Assembly (NCBI GenBank): GCA_903907075.1
Contig: CAIVMQ010000029.1
Coordinates: 1 to 64,000 of the forward strand
Source: an uncultured Bacteroidia bacterium
Lineage (GTDB): Bacteria > Bacteroidota > Bacteroidia > Bacteroidales > Prolixibacteraceae
Reading direction: 5' to 3'
DNA: 64,000 nt
The notes under the pieces are model-generated. The model ran no database searches, was not told where the DNA came from, and saw only the letters and a list, made by a program, of their open reading frames with translations. Every line of letters starts with the position of its first letter. Position 1 is the stretch's first letter. Below, piece by piece: positions 26,225 through 34,484 of the stretch. Both the position numbers and the translations under genes were made by a program.

Positions 26225-27142
26225 ATGGCTATTCCAACTTCACGCACTAACGAAAAGGGGAAAATTACCATTGATGAGTCTAAATGTAATGGGTGCGGTT
26301 TATGTGTTGAGGTGTGCAAGGATTTTAATTTTCAGATTCGGAACAAAAAAGTGACCTTGTCCGACAACCCATTATTTGGATGCTTAGCTTGTGGCCATTG
26401 TATGGCGATCTGCCCCACAGAAGCAATTGCGATTTCTGGTCGTGAGTTATCGCCTGACGATCTTTTCGCATTGGAACCAATCGAAAGAAGGTCCTCTTAT
26501 GGTCAAATGCTCAATCTTTTAGAGTCAAGACGGAGCATTCGGGAGTTTTCGGACAAAGCCATCGAAAGGGATATCCTAGACAAAATAATTCAGGCCGCAC
26601 AATCTGCTCCGATGGGAATTCCACCGTCAGATGTCCATCTCCTAGTGCTCGATTCACAAGTAAAAGTTCGCAAATTTGCTGAGGATTTTTGCACCTATCT
26701 GAATACAATCAAGTGGTTTTTCTCGGAATGGTTTTTAACTATTATGCGACCCTTCTGGGGAAAAACAAACGACAAACTGTTTCGGCAATTCATAAAGCCA
26801 TTAGCACAAGAATACACTGAAAATATGAAAGCCGGAATTGATCTGGTAACCTATGATGCCCCACTAGCCCTCTATTTCTATGGCTCACCATATACCGATC
26901 CGGCAGATCCCTTGATTGCTGCCACCTATGCCATGATCGCGGGAGAGTCTCTCGGACTCGGCACTTGCATGATTGGCGGAATCCACCCGTTTATTCAGAA
27001 TGGGAAAAAAGCGAAGAGATTCAGAGAGATGCAAGGTATTCGATTTAAAAGTCGCGAAGGATTATTTGTAGTATTCGGATTCCCTAAGGTGCATTACTCC
27101 AAGGGGATCAGGCGCACATTTGCAGCAATTGATTTTAGTTAA
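26225..27142 (+). CDS. Ferredoxin-nitroreductase fusion protein
   Basis: FMN-dependent nitroreductase-family oxidoreductase fed by its own iron-sulfur domain. Residues of about 15-70 form a 2[4Fe-4S] ferredoxin: C21-x2-C24-x2-C27-x3-C31 and C53-x2-C56-x2-C59-x3-C63. Residues 100-305 are the nitroreductase fold, starting RRSIREFSDKAIERDIL, with AAQSAPMGIPPSDV and GESLGLGTCMIGG. Substrate is unknown. Length is normal for the fusion. It is a single gene with an unusual palindrome pair directly at its start. Confidence 0.92.
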   Translation: MAIPTSRTNEKGKITIDESKCNGCGLCVEVCKDFNFQIRNKKVTLSDNPLFGCLACGHCMAICPTEAIAISGRELSPDDLFALEPIERRSSYGQMLNLLESRRSIREFSDKAIERDILDKIIQAAQSAPMGIPPSDVHLLVLDSQVKVRKFAEDFCTYLNTIKWFFSEWFLTIMRPFWGKTNDKLFRQFIKPLAQEYTENMKAGIDLVTYDAPLALYFYGSPYTDPADPLIAATYAMIAGESLGLGTCMIGGIHPFIQNGKKAKRFREMQGIRFKSREGLFVVFGFPKVHYSKGIRRTFAAIDFS

Positions 27143-27275
27143 ACAGACTTCGTCAGACTCTTTAATGCAGGTAATTTATTCAGCCCTATTAGGTAATTGC
27201 GAAAGCATTCACTTCACAAAAGTGATATTCCCCAAATAAATACTAAAACCTATTACCCATTGTGGAATTTTAGAT

Positions 27276-27283
27276 TAGTTTTG
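27276..27283 (+). promoter_or_regulatory. Predicted -7 element of the ferritin-like/VIT1 gene
   Basis: TAGTTTTG matches TAnnTTTG, 47 bp before the ATG at 27331. No convincing -33 box was found. Confidence 0.35.
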
Positions 27284-27330
27284 TTAAATAAAAACAGGAA
27301 TTAAAGAGAGTAATACCAGCAGAATATCAG

Positions 27331-28431
27331 ATGATCGACTTTAAAAACATTCAAACGGAAATAGATGCCAGTTATCTTTATAAGATTCTGGCCGGTCAGG
27401 AGGAGGATAAAAATGTCGCTAATGTATTTCAGCAAATGTCTGAAATAGAATTGGGTCATGCTACTGCGTTTATGAAGAGCAACAATATGGATACCACCAT
27501 TATGCCATCACCCTCCATACGGGCACGCATCCTCAATAAGATTGGCAAGCTTTTAGGTTACGACTATATCCTGGGAATACTTATGGATACAGAGAAAAGC
27601 GTCTCTATTTCGGTGATTAATTCCAAAAAAAACTTAAATGTGGCAGAGTCACTCTCAGATACTGCTCATGTTACGATACTTCAAAATATTTGTGCCAACT
27701 ATCCCAATGTATCCGGTAGCTTTCTTGCCCGATTTGAGAAAAGGCACCGCTCGATCGGTGGGAATGCACTCAGGGCGGCTGTATTAGGTGGAAACGATGG
27801 GTTGGTCTCTAATTTTAGTCTCGTGATGGGTATTGCCGGGGCGGCGAGTGGACAAAGTACTGTTTTGCTTACTGGTCTTGCCGGTTTACTCGCCGGAGCT
27901 TTATCCATGGCATTGGGAGAGTGGATCTCTGTTACCAGCTCGAAGGAGCTTTTTGAAAACCAGATGCAGCTGGAGATGGATGAACTGGAAAATAATCCGG
28001 AAGGTGAAGAGTGGGAATTAGCATTAATCTACCAATCAAAAGGGATTCCCGAAGAGCAAGCAAAGAAGATGGCAAAAGAGATCATTTCAAATAAAGAGCT
28101 AGCGCACGAGGTGTTAATTAAAGAGGAATTAGGAATCAATAGAGAGGACCTCAAAGGATCTGCAATGGAAGCTGCTGTGGCTTCATTTATCTTATTTGCC
28201 TTTGGTGCTATTATTCCCGTAATCCCATTTTTCTTTATGGGAGGATTCAAGGCAATTGTTCTAAGTTCTATTTTAAGCGGTTTTGGATTATTCTTAATTG
28301 GTGCAGCAATAACATTATTTACAGGAAAGAGCATTTGGATATCAGGAACACGACAGGTAATTTTTGGTCTTGCAGCTGCTGCCGTTACATTTGGAATTGG
28401 TCGTTTGATTGGAGCCGCAGTACTAGGATAA
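27331..28431 (+). CDS. Ferritin-like/VIT1 (CCC1) metal transporter
   Basis: Membrane-bound ferritin-type protein that probably moves Fe2+ or Mn2+. Residues 1-130 form a ferritin-like helical domain with the metal ligands in GQEEDKNVANVFQQM and EIELGHA (ExxH). The second helix pair lacks an equally clear ExxH. Residues of about 145-366 form the VIT1/CCC1 membrane domain: AAVLGGNDGLVSNFSLVMGI, the GALSMALGEWISVTS motif and the cytoplasmic Glu-rich metal-binding loop (EMDELENNPEGEEWE). The DUF421 gene follows after 15 bp, probably in an operon. Confidence 0.9.
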   Translation: MIDFKNIQTEIDASYLYKILAGQEEDKNVANVFQQMSEIELGHATAFMKSNNMDTTIMPSPSIRARILNKIGKLLGYDYILGILMDTEKSVSISVINSKKNLNVAESLSDTAHVTILQNICANYPNVSGSFLARFEKRHRSIGGNALRAAVLGGNDGLVSNFSLVMGIAGAASGQSTVLLTGLAGLLAGALSMALGEWISVTSSKELFENQMQLEMDELENNPEGEEWELALIYQSKGIPEEQAKKMAKEIISNKELAHEVLIKEELGINREDLKGSAMEAAVASFILFAFGAIIPVIPFFFMGGFKAIVLSSILSGFGLFLIGAAITLFTGKSIWISGTRQVIFGLAAAAVTFGIGRLIGAAVLG

Positions 28432-28446
28432 CTAAAAAATAAAAAA

Positions 28447-28965
28447 ATGGAATTACTTGAAGGATATTTGAAGATTGCACTCAGTAGTCTGGCGGTTTAT
28501 ATTTTTATCATCGTTGCAATCCGACTGTTTGGAAAGAAGGAGTTAGCTCAGCTATCCATTATTGACCTGGTATTTATCTTACTGATTAGCAATGCGGTTC
28601 AAAATGCCATGGTGGGTTCGGACTCAACTCTTTCGGGAGGGCTGATTGCAGCCTCAACACTTTTTCTGGCCAACTACCTGTTTAAATTCTTGATTTATCG
28701 TTTTCCGAAATTAGGTGATTTTGTGCAAGGGACAGAGATGATTTTGATCTACAAGGGTCAGCTCAATAAGGCTAATATGGTTAAGGCGCGAATATCCCAC
28801 GAAGAGATTATGGAGGCTATTCGGGAGCATGGCGTAGCAGAGACCAGAGAAGTCGATCTAGCTGTTCTCGAAATTGATGGCAATATCAGCATCATCTCGA
28901 ACGAATACAAACACCGCACTATCCGTAAACGTAAAGGACGAAATAAGGTGATGAAGAATGAATAA
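28447..28965 (+). CDS. DUF421 (YetF/YcaP) membrane protein
   Basis: Membrane protein of unknown function. The 172 residues have two to three N-terminal helices (IALSSLAVYIFIIVAIRLFG), the family motif KKELAQLSIIDLVFILLISNAVQNAMV, and a cytoplasmic C-terminal YetF domain (RISHEEIMEAIREHGV, DLAVLEIDGNISII). Shorter than Bacillus YetF but typical of the Bacteroidota form. It probably shares transcription with the VIT1 gene 15 bp upstream. Confidence 0.88.
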   Translation: MELLEGYLKIALSSLAVYIFIIVAIRLFGKKELAQLSIIDLVFILLISNAVQNAMVGSDSTLSGGLIAASTLFLANYLFKFLIYRFPKLGDFVQGTEMILIYKGQLNKANMVKARISHEEIMEAIREHGVAETREVDLAVLEIDGNISIISNEYKHRTIRKRKGRNKVMKNE

Positions 28966-29035
28966 AATAACAATTTAGTTGTTAGCTTTTTCATTATAAA
29001 AATCCGTCCAAATTACTGACCTCTCCCCATCCCTC

Positions 29036-29195
29036 CCCATAGGTGAGGGTGACTTAAGAACACATGTGACAAGAACCAGGTGTAATTCTTAAAAAAAATC
29101 CTCTGTGAAAAAAGAAAAATCCTCTAGAATAATCGGTGATTTACAAGGCAAATCTCATCGAATGACCAGCCAACTCCCCATAGGTGAGGGTGACT
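29036..29195. repeat. Intergenic direct repeat, copy 1 plus a partial copy
   Basis: The gap 28966-29576 has no gene. A unit of about 145 bp begins CCATAGGTGAGGGTGACTTA and ends CCAGCCAACTCCCC (near 29180). A partial unit, only the first 20 bp, follows directly to 29195. It is imperfectly repeated at 29326-29472. The GC-rich borders and AT-rich core resemble a small dispersed repeat. Confidence 0.65.
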
Positions 29196-29325
29196 TTATT
29201 TTAAATTCCTCATTCTATTCTTTAATTTAGCTATTAACATTGCTGATTTATTTGTAAATTAATTACTTATAAATTCTGCATGAGAAGCAAGATCAATCTT
29301 AAATCTAAGCTTACTGAACACATCC

Positions 29326-29472
29326 CAATAGGTGAGGGTGACTTAAAAAAAACATGTGACAACAACCAGGTGTAATCCTAAAAAAAGAAAATCCAGTATA
29401 ACTAAAAAGAAAATTCCTATAAAATAATCGTTGATTGATAAGACAAATTTAATCGGATCACCAGCCAACTCC
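29326..29472. repeat. Intergenic direct repeat, copy 2
   Basis: Second copy of the 29036 repeat, offset by about 290 bp, sharing the AGGTGAGGGTGACTTA start, ACCAGGTGTAAT, AATAATCG and CCAGCCAACTCCCC. It is followed by another GC-rich palindromic piece (CCCCTCCCCTGGAGGGG, about 29470-29486). Confidence 0.65.
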
Positions 29473-29530
29473 CCTCCCCTGGAGGGGTTGGGGGAGGTCA
29501 CAGGCACGAAATCCCAATTTTAGATTAAAT

Positions 29531-29558
29531 AAAAAAAGGTACCGAAGCACCTTTTTTT
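29531..29558 (-). terminator. Terminator of ppdK
   Basis: AAAAAAAGGT (29531-29540) pairs with ACCTTTTTTT (29549-29558) around an 8-nt loop, 19 bp past the ppdK stop; on the minus strand the 3' arm ends in T7. Confidence 0.65.
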
Positions 29559-29576
29559 ATGAATATATGTGAGCAA

Positions 29577-32291
29577 TTAAGCTTTTTGCTTCTTAAGGTT
29601 TGCCTGAGCAGCAGCCAAACGTGCAATTGGCACCCTGAATGGAGAGCAACTTACGTAGTCAAGGCCAACACCATCACAGAATTCTACAGAACTTGGTTCA
29701 CCACCATGTTCTCCGCAGATTCCCAACTTAATACCCGGACGAGTAGAGCGTCCTTTAGCAACAGCCATCTCAATCAACTGACCAACACCATGTTGATCAA
29801 GAACCTGGAATGGATCTTGTTTAAGGATCCCTTTCTCGAGGTAAGCAGGTAAGAACTTACCGGCATCATCGCGTGAGAATCCCATTGTCATCTGAGTTAA
29901 ATCATTTGTTCCAAAGGAGAAGAACTGCGCTTCTTTAGCAATTCCCTCAGCCGTTAGTGCAGCACGAGGCACTTCAATCATAGTACCTACAAGGTATTCG
30001 ATTCTGTCACCACGTTCAGCAAATACAGCTTCAGCAGTTGTGTTAATAATATCTGCCTGGTTTTTATATTCTGCTACAGTACCGATCAATGGAACCATAA
30101 TCTCAGGGCGAGCATCGATGCCTTTAGCCTTCAGATTCAGTGCAGCCTCAATGATTGCGCGAGCCTGCATCTCAGTGATCTCAGGATAAGTAATTCCCAA
30201 ACGACAACCGCGGTGACCCAACATAGGGTTGAACTCTTCCAATTCAGATACCTTAATACGAATCTGATCGATAGAAATACCCATCTCAGTAGCAAGTTCC
30301 TTTTGAGTAGCTTGTTGGTGAGGTACAAACTCATGAAGTGGTGGATCTAATAGACGAACAGTTACGCCATATCCAGCCATAGCTTCAAAAATACCTTCAA
30401 AGTCGGCACGTTGGTAGGGCAATAATTTTGCAAGCGCTAATTTACGACCTTTTTCATCTGAAGAGAGGATCATTTCGCGCATTGCCTTGATACGTTCACC
30501 TTCAAAGAACATATGTTCTGTACGACAAAGACCAATACCTTTAGCACCAAACTCACGAGCAATAACTGCATCTTTCGGCGTATCAGCATTTGTACGAACA
30601 GTCATGCGAGAGAACTTATCAGAAAGTGTCATTAATTTAGCAAAGTCATCACTTAGAGCGGCCTCTTGTGTTTTAACTTTACCTTCGTATACTTCACCTG
30701 TTGATCCGTTTAAGGAGATCCAGTCGCCTTCGTTGTATATTTTACCCCCTGCTTCACAGGTTCTAGTTTTGTAGTCGATACGCATTGTCCCTGCACCAGA
30801 GACACAGCACTTACCCATTCCACGAGCCACAACAGCTGCGTGAGAAGTCATACCTCCTCTTGCGGTAAGAATACCACGAGCGATAACCATTCCTTCAAGA
30901 TCTTCAGGAGAGGTTTCGATACGAACCAGGATAGAATTTTCATATTTCGCTGCTTCATCGGCAAAGAAAACAATCTGACCAGTTGCTGCTCCTGGAGAAG
31001 CTGGCAATCCCTTACCTATAACCTTCGCGGTTAAAAGTGCTTCAGTATGGAATACTGGGTGAAGTAATTCGTCGAGTTTATTTGGCTCAACACGCATAAG
31101 AGCGGTTTTCTCATCAATAAATCCTTCCGCTAACATATCAACGGCCATTTTCACCATTGCGGCTCCAGTACGTTTACCATTACGAGTCTGCAATAACCAA
31201 AGTTTGCCATCCTGAATGGTAAACTCAATATCTTGCATATCCTTATAATGATTCTCGAGTTTCTGCTGAGTTTCCATTAGCTCTGCGTATGCTTTAGGCA
31301 TTGCCTCTTCGAAAGAGGGATATTGTGATGCACGTACCTCTTCAGTAACATTTTGCAGCGTAGCCCATCGGCGTGAACCTTCAAGGGTGATCTCCTGAGG
31401 CGTACGAATACCGGCTACCACATCTTCACCTTGCGCATTAATAAGGTATTCACCGTTAAAAATATCTTCACCTGTCGAAGCGTCACGGGTAAAAGCAACA
31501 CCAGTAGCTGAATTATTTCCCATATTCCCAAATACCATGGCTTGCACGTTAACTGCAGTTCCCCATTCAACTGGAATATTATTAAGTCTTCTGTAATAGA
31601 TTGCTCTGTCGTTCATCCAGCTTTCAAAAACTGCACCTACTGAGCCCCAAAGTTGCTCCCATGGATCTGAAGGAAATTCTTTTCCTGTTTTAGACAAAAC
31701 CGCCTGTTTAAAGCGCAGAACCAACATTTTAAGGTCAGCAACAGTAAAATCAGTATCTTGGTGAATTCCTCGTTCCTCTTTTAGCGCTTCAATAATTTCT
31801 TCAAATGGATCAATGTCTTCTTTACTTTGAGGTTTTAATCCCATTACTACGTCACCATACATCTGCACAAAACGACGATAAGAGTCCCATGCAAAGCGCT
31901 CGTTACCCGATTTTTTTGCAATTCCTTCGACTGCTAGATCGTTCAAACCAAGATTAAGAATGGTATCCATCATACCAGGCATAGATGCTCTAGCTCCAGA
32001 ACGAACAGATAATAGACATGGATTTTCTTTTGATCCAAAGCTGGTGTTGGTAATTTTTTCAACATAAGCTACTGCATCTTGAACTTCTTTCTTGATCATT
32101 TCAAAAGCGGCAGACCTGCCATGTTCAACAAAAGCGGTACAAACTTCGGTGGTAATGGTGAATCCCGGAGGAACCGGAACACCAATCAGGTTCATCTCAG
32201 CAAGGTTGGCACCTTTTCCTCCGAGCAGATTTTTCATCCCTGCTCCGCCTTCTGCCTGTCCATTTCCGAATGTGTAAACGTACTTGGTCAT
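29577..32291 (-). CDS. ppdK: Pyruvate, phosphate dikinase
   Basis: Interconverts pyruvate + ATP + Pi and phosphoenolpyruvate + AMP + PPi; in fermenters it often runs toward pyruvate using PPi. The 904-residue protein has the N-terminal nucleotide domain (FGNGQAEGGAGMKNLLGGKGANLAEM), the phospho-histidine domain with His484 in GGMTSHAAVVARG, and the C-terminal PEP/pyruvate barrel (GIGLCRTEHMFF, FGTNDLTQMTMGFSRDD, GICGEHGGEP). It ends KKQKA. A -7-like TAAATTTG (32341-32348, minus) and a downstream hairpin suggest a monocistronic unit. Confidence 0.97.
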   Translation of the reverse strand: MTKYVYTFGNGQAEGGAGMKNLLGGKGANLAEMNLIGVPVPPGFTITTEVCTAFVEHGRSAAFEMIKKEVQDAVAYVEKITNTSFGSKENPCLLSVRSGARASMPGMMDTILNLGLNDLAVEGIAKKSGNERFAWDSYRRFVQMYGDVVMGLKPQSKEDIDPFEEIIEALKEERGIHQDTDFTVADLKMLVLRFKQAVLSKTGKEFPSDPWEQLWGSVGAVFESWMNDRAIYYRRLNNIPVEWGTAVNVQAMVFGNMGNNSATGVAFTRDASTGEDIFNGEYLINAQGEDVVAGIRTPQEITLEGSRRWATLQNVTEEVRASQYPSFEEAMPKAYAELMETQQKLENHYKDMQDIEFTIQDGKLWLLQTRNGKRTGAAMVKMAVDMLAEGFIDEKTALMRVEPNKLDELLHPVFHTEALLTAKVIGKGLPASPGAATGQIVFFADEAAKYENSILVRIETSPEDLEGMVIARGILTARGGMTSHAAVVARGMGKCCVSGAGTMRIDYKTRTCEAGGKIYNEGDWISLNGSTGEVYEGKVKTQEAALSDDFAKLMTLSDKFSRMTVRTNADTPKDAVIAREFGAKGIGLCRTEHMFFEGERIKAMREMILSSDEKGRKLALAKLLPYQRADFEGIFEAMAGYGVTVRLLDPPLHEFVPHQQATQKELATEMGISIDQIRIKVSELEEFNPMLGHRGCRLGITYPEITEMQARAIIEAALNLKAKGIDARPEIMVPLIGTVAEYKNQADIINTTAEAVFAERGDRIEYLVGTMIEVPRAALTAEGIAKEAQFFSFGTNDLTQMTMGFSRDDAGKFLPAYLEKGILKQDPFQVLDQHGVGQLIEMAVAKGRSTRPGIKLGICGEHGGEPSSVEFCDGVGLDYVSCSPFRVPIARLAAAQANLKKQKA

Positions 32292-32440
32292 AATGTAAAG
32301 TATTAATTTAAAAGTAATATTAGATTCTTATTTCGGGCAGCAAATTTAAGGTTATTTTTTAAATCTTCGGGTGCTCAATGACAGATGTTTCTATTTTGTA
32401 ACTTTTAAAAGATAATTTTACAAAAAATTTATTGCCAGTT

Positions 32441-33205
32441 ATGAGAATTTGTATGATTGGAGCAGGAAATCTTGCCACGCAACTCAGCCTTGCTCTTTCA
32501 CAAAAGGGGCATGAGATTGTACAGGTATGGTCGCAAACAGCGCATCATGCTTCTGATTTAGCACTAAAACTAAACTGCCCCTCGACTAACGAAAGCGAAA
32601 AAATTACCGATGATGCTCAAGTATACCTGATTGCAATCAAAGATGAGGCAATAGTCCCATTTCTGAACCGGCATCAGTGGGACAACAAGCTTGTTGTGCA
32701 TACTGCCGGAAGCATCCCTATGAGTACGCTGGAAACGAAATGTTTAAACTTCGGAGTTTTTTACCCCTTCCAAACCTTCTCGAAAAATAAAAAAGTCGAC
32801 TTTGATCAAATACCGATCTGTATCGAAGCCAGTTCGCCTCAAAATTTAGAGATACTCAATCAGCTGGCGTGCTCACTATCTGAGAATATCAATTTCTATA
32901 ACTCTGATCAACGCAAACAAATCCATCTAGCTGCCGTATTTGTGAACAACTTCGTAAACCATTTCTATACGATAGGAGAAGAGATCTTAGCCGAAAAAGG
33001 GATTGGATTTGAAATCCTTAAACCGCTGATTCTCGAAACTGCTCAAAAAATAATCACTCAAGATCCACAATCATCGCAAACAGGACCCGCAATACGAAAT
33101 GATCAAATCATACTAAACAAACAGCTGGAGATGTTAACTAACCGGCCCGACCTAAAGAAAATCTATTCCCTGATAAGTGAGCGAATAATTCAAACAATAA
33201 AATAA
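32441..33205 (+). CDS. Rossmann-fold DUF2520 oxidoreductase-like protein
   Basis: Protein related to pyrroline-5-carboxylate reductase; its reaction is unknown. The 254 residues have an NAD(P)-binding start (MRICMIGAGNLATQLSLAL), a conserved SIPMSTL/FYPFQTFSK segment and a helical DUF2520 C-terminal domain (IHLAAVFVNNFVNHFY, GPAIRNDQ). The ATG at 32441 is preferred over an in-frame TTG at 32432. kdsC follows after 4 bp; DUF2520-kdsC-maf is a recurrent Bacteroidota cluster. Confidence 0.88.
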   Translation: MRICMIGAGNLATQLSLALSQKGHEIVQVWSQTAHHASDLALKLNCPSTNESEKITDDAQVYLIAIKDEAIVPFLNRHQWDNKLVVHTAGSIPMSTLETKCLNFGVFYPFQTFSKNKKVDFDQIPICIEASSPQNLEILNQLACSLSENINFYNSDQRKQIHLAAVFVNNFVNHFYTIGEEILAEKGIGFEILKPLILETAQKIITQDPQSSQTGPAIRNDQIILNKQLEMLTNRPDLKKIYSLISERIIQTIK

Positions 33206-33209
33206 TAGC

Positions 33210-33740
33210 ATGCCATTTTTCAAAGAAGAACTAGTTAAAGTAAAAGCCTTTGTATTTGATATTGACGGTGTAATATCGGCAGCGACACAGCTCCTTACCC
33301 CCGATGGGGAGACGATTCGGACATCGAATCTCAAAGACGGCTTTGCACTGATGTATGCCATTCGTATTGGATTCCCTGTTTGTGTAATTACAGGTGGAAA
33401 AACCATTGAAGTGATAAAACGTTGTGAAAAAATTGGGATAAAAGACCTTTATACGGGCTCGCTAAAGAAGTTACCTTGCCTAATCGATTTTATAGAAAAG
33501 CATAAAATTCAGTTAGACGAAGTGATGTATATGGGTGATGATCTGCCTGACTATCCGGTGATGATGGCCGTTGGTATTCCGGTATGTCCCAAAGATGCTG
33601 CACCCGAAATCAAAGCAATATCTCACTATATTTCTGATAAGGATGGCGGTCAGGGATGCGTTCGTGATGTGGTCGAGCAGGTCCTCAAGGCTCAGGGACG
33701 ATGGATCGATTGTGAAAAAATGAACTGGGAAATGTTTTAG
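33210..33740 (+). CDS. kdsC: 3-deoxy-D-manno-octulosonate 8-phosphate phosphatase (KdsC, HAD family)
   Basis: Dephosphorylates Kdo-8-phosphate for lipopolysaccharide core synthesis. The 176-residue, cap-less HAD protein has the nucleophile motif FDIDG (Asp17, Asp19), ITGG as motif II, and YMGDDLPDYPVM as the acidic motif IV, with the family VCPKDAAPEI and GGQGCVRDVVE segments. It is tightly spaced after the DUF2520 gene. A small inverted repeat separates it from maf. Confidence 0.93.
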   Translation: MPFFKEELVKVKAFVFDIDGVISAATQLLTPDGETIRTSNLKDGFALMYAIRIGFPVCVITGGKTIEVIKRCEKIGIKDLYTGSLKKLPCLIDFIEKHKIQLDEVMYMGDDLPDYPVMMAVGIPVCPKDAAPEIKAISHYISDKDGGQGCVRDVVEQVLKAQGRWIDCEKMNWEMF

Positions 33741-33741
33741 A

Positions 33742-33884
33742 AAAATTAAACACATTAGGCACATTCGGTCACATTAGAAATAAATATGGATGCCAACTAC
33801 TTTGTTTTATTTAATATTGCCACCAATCTTTCAAACTCTTAAACCTATTGTATTCTATTGTGCCTATTGTGTGTTTTTTAACCG
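33742..33884. repeat. Inverted repeat between kdsC and maf
   Basis: Imperfect arms: the left (33742-33778, with AACACATTAGGCACATT) and the right (33843-33884, complement reading AACACACAATAGGCACAAT) face each other across about 64 AT-rich bases. It fills the gap inside an otherwise tight cluster and resembles a dispersed intergenic palindrome. Confidence 0.6.
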
Positions 33885-33890
33885 GATACT

Positions 33891-34460
33891 ATGCTAAAAG
33901 ATTATAAGATAATACTTGCTTCGAAATCACCGCGTCGTCGGCAATTGCTCGAGGGGCTTAATATCCCATTTGAGGTAGTTATCCATGAGGTTGATGAAAT
34001 TTTCCCCGACGGATTGACCATGGAGGAGATCCCTGTATATCTGGCAAAACTAAAGGCAGAACCCTTTGCCGAAGAACTAGCCCATGATGCCTTGGTCATT
34101 ACGGCAGATACCATCGTCTGGATCGAAGACAAAGTGCTGGGTAAACCGAATGATTACGAACATGCAGTAGAGATGCTTCGACAATTATCAGGAAAAAAAC
34201 ATGTCGTGGTAACAGGAGTATGCCTTACCTCGCGTGAGAAACAAGTCAGTTTTTCAGCTACAACAGATGTCTATTTTAAAGCGTTGTCAGAGAGCGAGAT
34301 CAATTATTATCTCGACAACTACCATCCCTATGACAAGGCCGGATCGTATGGTGTTCAGGAATGGATTGGCTATATTGCAATCACCCATATTGAGGGGTCA
34401 TATTTCAATGTTATGGGACTTCCTGTGCAGCGGCTTTATGAAGAATTACACTTGTTCTAA
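33891..34460 (+). CDS. maf: Maf-like nucleoside triphosphate pyrophosphatase
   Basis: House-cleaning dTTP/UTP (or modified nucleotide) pyrophosphatase. The 189 residues begin with the Maf motif ASKSPRRRQLL, followed by VITADTIVWIEDKVLGKP, the SGKKHVVVTGV segment and YDKAGSYGVQEW, all normal for the YhdE subfamily. Third gene of the DUF2520-kdsC-maf cluster; the S46 peptidase gene starts 24 bp later. Confidence 0.94.
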   Translation: MLKDYKIILASKSPRRRQLLEGLNIPFEVVIHEVDEIFPDGLTMEEIPVYLAKLKAEPFAEELAHDALVITADTIVWIEDKVLGKPNDYEHAVEMLRQLSGKKHVVVTGVCLTSREKQVSFSATTDVYFKALSESEINYYLDNYHPYDKAGSYGVQEWIGYIAITHIEGSYFNVMGLPVQRLYEELHLF

Positions 34461-34484
34461 TAGATAAATTCGATATTAATTTAG

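Noticed and set aside
29470-29530. Second ppdK terminator in the CCCCTCCCCTGGAGGGG region
   Set aside because: No T-tract on the minus strand after the stem; the hairpin at 29531-29558 fits better.
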